Part shown: in pieces, positions 1-5,321 of the stretch
Numbering within the stretch: position 1 is the first letter of the stretch
Layout: each line of letters starts with the position of its first letter
DNA from: an uncultured Flavonifractor sp.
Lineage (GTDB): Bacteria > Bacillota > Clostridia > Oscillospirales > Oscillospiraceae
Reading direction: 5' to 3'
NCBI GenBank assembly: GCA_947384055.1
Contig: CANDFO010000097.1
Coordinates: 1 to 6,346 of the forward strand
DNA: 6,346 bases
Notes under the pieces: model-generated
What the model saw: the letters and a program-made list of their open reading frames with translations, nothing else
What the model was told of the DNA's origin: nothing
Databases searched by the model: none
Position numbers and translations under genes: made by a program

Positions 1-551
1 AGAATCAGGTGGCGGAGCAGGTCGCCCAGCCCGGAAAAGCTGCCGCCGCTGTACATACCCTGGGCGGGGAGCCACCCCAACACTACGGAAAAAAGGTAAA
101 TTCCCGCCAGACACAGGAAAAAGCCCGGTATGCCGAAGCTCACCAGGGAGAGGAGAGAGGCCACCCTGTCCCAGCGGGACCGGGGCTTCCAGGCGGCCAT
201 GGTCCCCAGCGGTAGGGCGATGGCCGCCGCCAGGAGCATCCCCGTGCCCGTCAGCAGCAGGGAGGGCCCCACCCGCTGGAGGAGCATCCGGGCCACCGGC
301 TTCCCGCTGTGGGAGCGGCCCAGATTTCCCCTCAGAAGCTCCCCCAGCCAGCGGAGGTAACGGAGGGGCAGAGGACCCTCAAGTCCCAGGGCGGCCTCTA
401 CCTCCGCGCGCTCGGCGCCGGAGGCGCTGCCCTCTCCCCGGAGATCCGCGACGGTGCCGGGGGCCAGCTGAAGCATGACAAACACGGCCAGGGTAATGCC
501 GAAAAAAACGGGAATGGCGGTAATCAGTCGGTTTCGGATATAACGGCTCAT
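1..551 (-). CDS. Peptide/nickel-type ABC transporter permease, DppB-like (3' end outside window)
   Basis: This is an inner-membrane permease of a binding-protein-dependent ABC importer of the DppB/OppB/NikB class, which forms half of the translocation channel for peptides or nickel. Only the first 183 residues are present, and the frame is open to the left edge. The start MSRYIRNRLITAIPVFFGIT is typical: a basic N-terminus, then a first membrane segment at about residues 9-30. A periplasm-facing loop follows, with the family pattern LRYLRWLGELLRGNLGRS at 63-80. Further membrane segments lie at about 97-119 and 133-158, and LGWLPAQGMYSGG at 158-170 matches the usual GWLPASG-type motif. The cytoplasmic EAA loop that contacts the ATPase has not been reached. 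The start is supported by AGGAGG at 559-564, 7 nt upstream. The gene lies 85 bp after the solute-binding protein gene on the same strand, so the two are almost certainly one transporter. The family call is firm; the substrate is not known. Confidence 0.9.
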   Translation of the reverse strand, partial: MSRYIRNRLITAIPVFFGITLAVFVMLQLAPGTVADLRGEGSASGAERAEVEAALGLEGPLPLRYLRWLGELLRGNLGRSHSGKPVARMLLQRVGPSLLLTGTGMLLAAAIALPLGTMAAWKPRSRWDRVASLLSLVSFGIPGFFLCLAGIYLFSVVLGWLPAQGMYSGGSFSGLGDLLRHLI

Positions 552-573
552 GAGGTTTCCTCCTGCACTTCCG

Positions 574-608
574 GCCTCCCGGGGGAGGCACAGGCCGGGC
601 AGCCGGCC
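574..608 (-). promoter_or_regulatory. Tandem GC-rich hairpins between binding-protein and permease genes
   Basis: The 85-bp gap holds two perfect dyads. GGCCGG-GCAG-CCGGCC (593-608) has a 6-bp stem and 4-nt loop. GCCTCC-CGGG-GGAGGC (574-589) also has a 6-bp stem and 4-nt loop. Neither is followed by a T-run on the minus strand, so they are poor intrinsic terminators. Stable stem-loops after a binding-protein gene are known in other ABC operons (for example malE-malF) to protect the upstream message and lower permease output. That role here is inference. Confidence 0.5.
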
Positions 609-636
609 CTACGGAGGGTGATTGGCATTACATAAT

Positions 637-2196
637 TTATGGGGCCAGCGTCCAGTCCCACACGTTTTCGTTGCAGAAGCTGGAGGAGGGGTAGTCGATT
701 CCCTCCACAGTGGGGGACTGGACATGGAGGGCCCGGCCGAACCAGAGAGGGACAAACGGGCGCTCCTGTGCCAGGAGGGTCTGGAGTCTGGACACCAGCT
801 CCCGACGGACGGCGGGGTCCTCCTCGCCCTTGATTCGGGCGATCAGATCCTCATAGGGGGTCAGGTCCTCCACATGGAAGATATTATTTCCGGCGGACAG
901 GCGGCTCTCGGTAAACCACAGGGGCAGCGCGCCGGGGGTGTGGCTGGCGATGCCCATGTCATAGACGCCGCCGGCCATGCCGGAGAACATGGCGGCGGAG
1001 TCTACCGTCTCAATAAGCACTGAGATGCCGGCCTCCGCCAGCTGCTGCTGCATCAAGGCGGCCAGCCCCGCCCGGTTTGCGGTGCAGGCAAGGCGGTAGG
1101 TCTGGCCATCGTATTCTCCCTCCGCCAGCAGCGCGCGGGCCCGGTCCAGGTCCCGGCTCCAACCGGACGTTCCGGCGTACGGGGTTCCGGGGGTGAGGTC
1201 AGAGGAGGCGGGTTCACCCAGGCCCCCGGTGGACTGGAGACAGAGTGCCTCTTTGTCTAAGGCCAGGTCGATGGCCAGGCGGACGGAGCGGGAGATCCGC
1301 TCGTTGTTGAGCATCAGCTCAAAGAAGGTATTGGGGACGGTCCCCTCCAGGACAGACAGGCCGGCGTCCCGGGCGGCGGGGGCCTCCTCCGCGGAGACAC
1401 TGCCGCCGAAGGCGTAATAGTCCAGGTCCCCGGCAATCAGCGAGGTGAGCAGGTTGGACTTATCCACCACGGAGACGGTGAGCAGGTCAAAGCCGGGCTG
1501 ACCCAGCTGGTAGCGGGGGTTGGCGGAGAGCACCAGCTGGCTCCCCGCGGTTTCTGAGACAAAGCGGCAGGGGCCTGAGCCCACCGGCGCGTCCCACAGC
1601 TCCAGGGTCAGGACGTCCGCCGGGTCCACTCCCTCCAGCAGGTGGGTGGGAAGTACGTAATATTCCCGGTTTTTGTCCAGCAGAAATTCTTCCGGCGTGG
1701 TGGGCGTTTTGAAAGTGAGCTGTAAGGTGTACTGGTCTACAGCCTGTGCGCCCAGGGAATCCCCGGCGGCGTTTCCCATGCCGTCGGTACCGCTGAGCAC
1801 GGCGAACACCGATTTTCCAACGGCGGGGCAGTCCGGGTCTGTGATCAGGCGGATGGTTTCTACCCAGTGCTCCGCCGTGACGGGGGCGCCGTCGTGGAAA
1901 GCGGCCTCCGGATTGAGGTGAAAGACCACGCTGTACCCTTCGCCGGCGCTCTCCCAGGAGTCCGCGGCCCTGGGGTCCAGGGTTCCATCGGCGTGGACGT
2001 AGGCCAGGCGGTCGTACAGCTTATCGTAGATGATGCGGGAGTAGTTGCTCCCCGAGGGACTGTTGTAGGGCATCAGGGAGTCCCAGGGGTTGGAGAGGCC
2101 GCAGCGCACCACGCGGGCGGGCGTTTCTTCCGGGCCGCAGGCGGCCAGACCCGCCAGCAGAAGCAGGGACAGACACAGGGCGGTCAGTTTTTTCAT
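637..2196 (-). CDS. Family 5 extracellular solute-binding lipoprotein of a peptide/nickel-type ABC importer
   Basis: The product is the substrate-capturing lipoprotein of an ABC uptake system (DppA/OppA/NikA class, SBP_bac_5), anchored outside the cytoplasmic membrane. The N-terminus is a lipoprotein signal peptide: Lys2-Lys3, a hydrophobic stretch to Gly16, and the lipobox LAAC with lipidated Cys20. After it come family hallmarks: the NYSRIIYDKLYDRL segment at 51-64 and FHDGAPVTAEHW at 100-111, where most relatives carry F.DG.P.TA.D. The C-terminal VPLWFGRALHV region is also typical. At 519 residues it is complete and normal for the family. The start at 2196 has AGGAGGAGG at 2202-2210 close upstream, overlapping the stop of glmS, which ends 12 bp before this gene. 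The DppB-like permease gene follows. A peptide ligand is most likely for this class, but the pocket cannot be read from sequence; nickel, heme or murein peptides are alternatives. Confidence 0.92.
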   Translation of the reverse strand: MKKLTALCLSLLLLAGLAACGPEETPARVVRCGLSNPWDSLMPYNSPSGSNYSRIIYDKLYDRLAYVHADGTLDPRAADSWESAGEGYSVVFHLNPEAAFHDGAPVTAEHWVETIRLITDPDCPAVGKSVFAVLSGTDGMGNAAGDSLGAQAVDQYTLQLTFKTPTTPEEFLLDKNREYYVLPTHLLEGVDPADVLTLELWDAPVGSGPCRFVSETAGSQLVLSANPRYQLGQPGFDLLTVSVVDKSNLLTSLIAGDLDYYAFGGSVSAEEAPAARDAGLSVLEGTVPNTFFELMLNNERISRSVRLAIDLALDKEALCLQSTGGLGEPASSDLTPGTPYAGTSGWSRDLDRARALLAEGEYDGQTYRLACTANRAGLAALMQQQLAEAGISVLIETVDSAAMFSGMAGGVYDMGIASHTPGALPLWFTESRLSAGNNIFHVEDLTPYEDLIARIKGEEDPAVRRELVSRLQTLLAQERPFVPLWFGRALHVQSPTVEGIDYPSSSFCNENVWDWTLAP

Positions 2197-2208
2197 GGGC
2201 GCCTCCTC

Positions 2209-4050
2209 CTACTCCACCGTCACTGATTTTGCTAGATTCCGGGGCTTGTCAATGTCGCAGCCCCGCATGAGGGCCACATAGTAGGCAAACAGCTGCATGG
2301 GTACCACCTCCAGGGTGGGCAGCAGCAGCGGATGGGTATCCGGAATGGCCAGGACATGGTCCGCTGTTTTGGCCAGGGCTTTTGCCCGGCTCTCTACCGT
2401 TACGCCCAGCACGTCGGCTCCGCGGCTTTTGACCTCCACCACATTGCTGACGGTTTTTTCAAACAGCGGGGTATACCCCGCCAGTGCCACCGCCAGCGTG
2501 CCCGGCTCAATCAGAGAGATGGTGCCGTGCTTCAGCTCTCCGGCGGCGTAGGCCTCTGAGTGGATATAGGAGATCTCCTTCAGCTTCAGGGAGCCCTCCA
2601 GCCCCACCGCGTAGTCAATGTTGCGGCCCAGGAAAAAGACTGAAGGGTGGTTGAAGTAGAGGGAGGCGAGATATTGAATCTCCGCCCGGTGCTCCAGAAT
2701 GGCCTCCAGCTTTTCGGGCAGGCGGAGCAGCTCCTCGGAGATGGCCCGATGCTCTGCCGGGCTGATGGTTCCCAGAGCCTGGGCGCAGAAAAGGCCGAGC
2801 AGGTAAACCACAGCCATCTGGGTAGAATAGGCCTTGGTGGTGGCCACGGCGATCTCCGGTCCGGCCCAGGTGTAGAGGACGCCGTCGCTCTCCCGGGCGA
2901 TGGTGGAGCCCACTACGTTGACAATGGACAGTACCCGGGCCCCCAGGCGCCTGGCCTCCCGGAGGGCGGCCAGGGTGTCGATGGTCTCTCCGGACTGGCT
3001 GATTACCAGGGCCAGGGTGCGGCTGGTGACAATGGGCTGGCAGTAGCGGAACTCGGAGGCCAGCGTCACCTCCACGCTCTTGCGCAGCAGCCGTTCCAGA
3101 ATGTATTTGGCGGCCATGCCCACGTGATAGGAGGAGCCGCAGGCGATGATGCACAGGCGGTCCATGTTTTGCAGCTCATCCGCGGTCAGCTCCAGCCCGT
3201 CCAGGGCCGAACGCTCCGGCTGGAGCCGGGGAAAGACCGTGTCCCGGAAGGCTTTTGGCTGCTCCATAATCTCCTTGGCCATAAAATGCTCGTAGCCGCC
3301 CTTTTCGGCGGCGGAGATCTCCCAGTCCACCCGGCACCGGGGGCGTTCCACCGGGCGCAGTAGGGAGTCGTATATTTGAATCCGGTCCCTGGTCAGAACG
3401 GCTACGTCCCCATCCTCCAGGTAGGTCACGTCCCGGGTGTAGCGGATGAGGGCAGTCACATCGCTGGCCAGCATTTGAAAGCCGTCCCCATGGCCCAGAA
3501 TCAGAGGGCTGTCTTTCCGGGCGGCAATGAGCCGGTCCGGCTGGCCGGCGCACAGGATTCCCAGGGCGTAGGCGCCCCGAATCCGGTGGAGGACCTTGCC
3601 TACCGCCTCCAGCAGGCTGTCCTCCCCGCCCCTGTAGTAGTATTCCAGCAGCTGGGCCGCCGCTTCGGTATCGGTGTCCGAGGCAAAATGCACCCCCCGG
3701 GCCTGGAGAAATTCCCTGATCTCGGCATAATTTTCGATGATGCCGTTGTGGACCACCGCGATCTGACCCCGCTCCCCCACGTGGGGATGGGAGTTCACGT
3801 CGGAAGGGGCCCCGTGGGTGGCCCAGCGGGTGTGTCCCAGACCAACCGTGCCGCAGAGGGCGGCGCCGCCCTCCACCCGGTCGGAAAGGACCTGGAGGCG
3901 GCCCTTGGTTTTGACCACCTGGAGGCCGGGCACCTGCCCGTATACCGCGACGCCCGCGGAGTCATAGCCCCGATATTCCAGCCGGGCCAGACCGTCCAAT
4001 AAGATTGGAGCCGCCTGTTCCCGGCCGATAAATCCGACAATTCCGCACAT
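2209..4050 (-). CDS. glmS: Glutamine--fructose-6-phosphate aminotransferase (isomerizing)
   Basis: GlmS makes glucosamine-6-phosphate and glutamate from fructose-6-phosphate and glutamine in the cytoplasm. It is the first committed step to UDP-GlcNAc and thus peptidoglycan. The start at 4050 is chosen because the protein must begin MCGIVGFIG: Met removal exposes Cys as the N-terminal nucleophile of the class II glutaminase. An AAGGTGG site at 4059-4065 lies 8 nt upstream. A longer in-frame ATG at 4152 overlaps the promoter and is rejected. Glutaminase motifs are HTRWATHG (73-80) and HNGIIENY (101-108). Two SIS sugar-isomerase domains follow, with ACGSSYH (303-309), SQSGET (351-356), ATTKAYSTQ (403-411) and KEISYIHSEAYAAGELKHG (491-509). 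The latter includes Glu492 and His508, corresponding to the E. coli catalytic residues. The end is DKPRNLAKSVTVE, with the active-site Lys608. All key residues are present, and 613 residues is standard length. It is first in a minus-strand unit with the solute-binding protein. Confidence 0.98.
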   Translation of the reverse strand: MCGIVGFIGREQAAPILLDGLARLEYRGYDSAGVAVYGQVPGLQVVKTKGRLQVLSDRVEGGAALCGTVGLGHTRWATHGAPSDVNSHPHVGERGQIAVVHNGIIENYAEIREFLQARGVHFASDTDTEAAAQLLEYYYRGGEDSLLEAVGKVLHRIRGAYALGILCAGQPDRLIAARKDSPLILGHGDGFQMLASDVTALIRYTRDVTYLEDGDVAVLTRDRIQIYDSLLRPVERPRCRVDWEISAAEKGGYEHFMAKEIMEQPKAFRDTVFPRLQPERSALDGLELTADELQNMDRLCIIACGSSYHVGMAAKYILERLLRKSVEVTLASEFRYCQPIVTSRTLALVISQSGETIDTLAALREARRLGARVLSIVNVVGSTIARESDGVLYTWAGPEIAVATTKAYSTQMAVVYLLGLFCAQALGTISPAEHRAISEELLRLPEKLEAILEHRAEIQYLASLYFNHPSVFFLGRNIDYAVGLEGSLKLKEISYIHSEAYAAGELKHGTISLIEPGTLAVALAGYTPLFEKTVSNVVEVKSRGADVLGVTVESRAKALAKTADHVLAIPDTHPLLLPTLEVVPMQLFAYYVALMRGCDIDKPRNLAKSVTVE

Positions 4051-4136
4051 GAAAAATACCACCTTCCCGGTCAGCAGGTCCTGTTTTCCCGTCCGCGCCG
4101 CGCCGGGCAGAGCTTCAGGCGCCGTCTGGATGAGAT
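4051..4136 (-). other. glmS 5' leader, about 85 nt
   Basis: This is the untranslated leader expected between the predicted glmS transcription start (around 4136) and its ATG. It is GC-rich and can form a 5-bp stem (4100-4104 with 4118-4122, 13-nt loop) plus a small CAGG/CCTG dyad near 4075-4083. Many Firmicutes carry the glmS self-cleaving ribozyme here. A GCGCC-type start is present, but I do not find the conserved downstream core (the GUUGACGAGG and AUCGA...UUCGGCGGAU elements), so no ribozyme is called. Confidence 0.5.
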
Positions 4137-4142
4137 TGCTAT

Positions 4143-4171
4143 AGTATAACATGCCTGGAGCCCGCCCGCAA
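4143..4171 (-). promoter_or_regulatory. Sigma-A promoter of the glmS operon
   Basis: On the minus strand the -35 box TTGCGG (4166-4171) is separated by exactly 17 bp from the -10 box TATACT (4143-4148). The -10 is preceded by TG one base away, giving an extended -10 (TGTTATACT). Transcription should start near 4136, about 85 nt before the glmS ATG. Confidence 0.7.
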
Positions 4172-4219
4172 TGACAGATGTTCCAAAGATTGATTCAAAA
4201 CAAACGTTCGATAAAACGA

Positions 4220-4248
4220 TTGACTTCCGGCGGGGGATATACTACAAT
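4220..4248 (+). promoter_or_regulatory. Sigma-A promoter of the SLOG-family gene
   Basis: The -35 TTGACT (4220-4225) and -10 TACAAT (4243-4248) are separated by 17 bp, close to consensus. The predicted start of transcription is about 4255, some 48 nt before the ATG at 4303. It lies back-to-back with the glmS promoter, about 48 bp away. Because it falls inside the longer in-frame reading frame that starts at 4171, it rules out that upstream start. Confidence 0.8.
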
Positions 4249-4302
4249 ACCATAGGACCCTGCGCAGCGGCTGATATTGCTTTTGGGAAGAGGAGCCTGT
4301 TT

Positions 4303-4818
4303 ATGGACATAGAAAAGACCTGCTGTTTTACCGGGCACCGCCCTGACAAGCTCCCCTGGCGGGACGACGAGGGGGACCCCCGGTGTATGGAGTTAAAGCT
4401 CCGCCTGGCCCGGGCGGTGGAGGATGCCTACGCGCAGGGAAAGCGGCATTTTATGTGCGGTATGGCCCTGGGCGCGGATTTTTATTTCTGCGACGCTGTG
4501 TTGGAGCTGCGGCAGCGCCGGAGGGAAGTTACGCTGGAGGCGTGCATCCCCTGCGAGGAGCAGGCTGCCCGCTGGCGGGAGCGGGACCGGCAGCGGTATT
4601 TTTCGCTCATTGAGCGATGCGACAGGGAGACCATGGTGCAGCAGCGCTATGACAAGGGCTGTATGCTCCGCCGGAACCGCTACATGGTGGACCGCTCCTC
4701 CCTGCTGATTGCGGTATATAATGGGATGCTGGGCGGGACCATGTATACCCTCCAGTACGCTATGAAGCGGCAGCTGGAGGTTGTCATTCTGGATGTGCCC
4801 CTAAAGGGCGGGGGCTGA
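4303..4818 (+). CDS. SLOG-fold family protein (DUF1273/YpsA-like), function unknown
   Basis: This 171-residue cytoplasmic protein belongs to the DUF1273/YpsA-related SLOG group, a Rossmann-like fold proposed to bind nucleotides or nucleotide-derived ligands. Visible motifs are CCFTGHRP at 7-14 (the beta1-loop signature), MCGMALGAD at 51-59 (glycine-rich second loop), EACIPCEEQAARW at 79-91, and a closing VYNGMLGGT at 138-146 that completes the predicted pocket. These are the family's usual landmarks, and the length fits single-domain members. The start at 4303 has AGGAG at 4291-4295, 7 nt upstream, and the promoter lies between 4220 and 4248; 44 extra upstream codons are therefore excluded. 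It is unusually rich in cysteine (nine, including an adjacent pair at 7-8). It seems monocistronic, divergent from glmS, and separated from the repressor gene by a possible terminator. B. subtilis YpsA is linked to cell division and stress, but transfer of that role is only inference. Confidence 0.85.
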   Translation: MDIEKTCCFTGHRPDKLPWRDDEGDPRCMELKLRLARAVEDAYAQGKRHFMCGMALGADFYFCDAVLELRQRRREVTLEACIPCEEQAARWRERDRQRYFSLIERCDRETMVQQRYDKGCMLRRNRYMVDRSSLLIAVYNGMLGGTMYTLQYAMKRQLEVVILDVPLKGGG

Positions 4819-4845
4819 GCGCGCTCCTCTGCTCAGGCGGACCGT

Positions 4846-4872
4846 ATTTCTGCAAAAGCAGAAATTCTTCTT
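4846..4872 (+). terminator. Possible intrinsic terminator after the SLOG-family gene
   Basis: ATTTCTGC-AAAA-GCAGAAAT forms an 8-bp perfect stem (4846-4853 with 4858-4865) followed by a short pyrimidine run, TCTTCTT. The stem is AT-rich and the T-run is interrupted, so termination would be weak. A second dyad, CTGAGC/GCTCAG, overlaps the stop codon just upstream (4815-4836). The same hairpin sequence doubles as the likely distal repressor operator, so its main role may be at the DNA level. Confidence 0.4.
4848..4863. promoter_or_regulatory. Distal BlaI/MecI-type operator (O1)
   Basis: TTCTGCAAAAGCAGAA is a dyad just upstream of the -35 box of the repressor promoter. It is identical at 14 of 16 positions to the proximal dyad at 4883-4898. 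BlaI/MecI repressors bind paired dyads around their own promoters, with cores related to TACA-N2-TGTA. The binding assignment is inferred from position and duplication. Confidence 0.55.
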
Positions 4873-4899
4873 GACAGAGGAGTTCTGCAAATGTAGAAT
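4871..4899 (+). promoter_or_regulatory. Sigma-A promoter of the repressor-sensor operon
   Basis: A perfect -35 TTGACA (4871-4876), a 17-bp spacer and the -10 TAGAAT (4894-4899) make this the strongest-looking promoter in the window. Transcription should begin near 4906. The -10 box lies inside one dyad operator and another operator abuts the -35, the layout expected of an autorepressed promoter that is strong when derepressed. Confidence 0.85.
4883..4898. promoter_or_regulatory. Proximal BlaI/MecI-type operator (O2), overlapping the -10 box
   Basis: TTCTGCAAATGTAGAA is a 7+2+7 dyad with one mismatched pair. Its centre, TGCAAATGTA, resembles the TACA-N2-TGTA core of BlaI/MecI operators. It covers the end of the spacer and most of the -10 box, so a bound dimer would block RNA polymerase. 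Its centre is 35 bp from that of O1. Confidence 0.65.
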
Positions 4900-4904
4900 A
4901 GAGG

Positions 4905-4921
4905 TGCGGAATTGTTCCGCA
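4905..4921 (+). promoter_or_regulatory. Hairpin at the 5' end of the repressor mRNA
   Basis: TGCGGAA-TTG-TTCCGCA is a perfect 7-bp stem with a 3-nt loop, lying at the predicted transcription start. A 5'-terminal stem-loop would be expected to protect the transcript from 5'-dependent RNases. It could instead be another protein-binding dyad, but its sequence differs from O1 and O2. Confidence 0.4.
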
Positions 4922-4943
4922 GCAGAGAGGAAGTGGAGCAAAC

Positions 4944-5318
4944 ATGAAGGAGCGGAAGAGCCTGCCGGAGTCAGAGCTGGACATCATGCTGGTGGTATGG
5001 AACGCGCAGGGACCTGTCAGCGCCCCCAGGATTATGGAGGGGCTGGAGCGCAGGCTCACTGCCAGCGCCCTGCACAGTTATTTGAAGCGCATGGAGGAAA
5101 AAGGGGTTCTCGTTTGCGAGAAAGCGGGAAAGGTGAATTACTACCGTCCCCTGATCTCACGGGAGGAATACCAGAGGCAGGAGAGCCGGAGTATCCTCTC
5201 CAAGCTCTACGCGGGCTCTCTGAAGCACTTTGCCGCCGCCCTCTATGACGGCGGGGCCCTCACCGGGGCGGATGTGGAGGAGCTGCGGGCCTATCTGAAC
5301 ACATTAAAGGAGGAGTGA
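4944..5318 (+). CDS. BlaI/MecI/CopY-family transcriptional repressor
   Basis: This 124-residue winged-helix repressor binds as a dimer to dyad operators and is inactivated by proteolysis when its partner sensor is triggered. Residues 7-70 form the winged-helix domain: LPESELDIMLVVW at 7-19 (the usual L.xxE..iM..lW opening), the recognition-helix region LTASALHSYLKRMEEKG at 38-54, and the wing VLVCEKAGKVNYYRPL at 55-70. Residues 71-124 form the helical dimerisation tail, EEYQRQESRSILSKLYAGS to VEELRAYLNTLK. By alignment with MecI/BlaI, where cleavage is at Asn101-Phe102, the equivalent bond is about Leu100-Tyr101. A GGAAGTGGAG stretch precedes the ATG. The gene is preceded by a promoter with two candidate operators and followed 3 bp later by an M56-type sensor gene. 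Length is normal. The family is certain. The regulated targets (beta-lactamase, efflux, cell-wall genes) are not visible, so no blaI or mecI symbol is given. Confidence 0.93.
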   Translation: MKERKSLPESELDIMLVVWNAQGPVSAPRIMEGLERRLTASALHSYLKRMEEKGVLVCEKAGKVNYYRPLISREEYQRQESRSILSKLYAGSLKHFAAALYDGGALTGADVEELRAYLNTLKEE

Positions 5319-5321
5319 GGG

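Noticed and set aside
622..2281. Plus-strand open frames opposite the solute-binding protein gene
   Set aside because: The minus-strand lipoprotein accounts for the whole stretch; the antisense translations are low-complexity and lack motifs.
2647..4002. Long plus-strand open frames antisense to glmS (2647-3363 and 3376-4002)
   Set aside because: They are shadows of a GC-rich gene: Gly/Gln/Pro-rich translations, no family resemblance and no credible start signals, while the opposite strand encodes a complete GlmS.
4051..4136. glmS self-cleaving ribozyme
   Set aside because: Only a GCGCC-like start is visible; the conserved core elements are absent and the leader seems too short.
4051..4152. 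34-codon N-terminal extension of GlmS from an ATG at 4152
   Set aside because: The enzyme needs Cys directly after the initiator Met; the extension overlaps the predicted promoter and lacks a ribosome-binding site.
4171..4302. 44-codon N-terminal extension of the SLOG protein
   Set aside because: The near-consensus promoter at 4220-4248 lies within it, while the ATG at 4303 has a well-spaced AGGAG.
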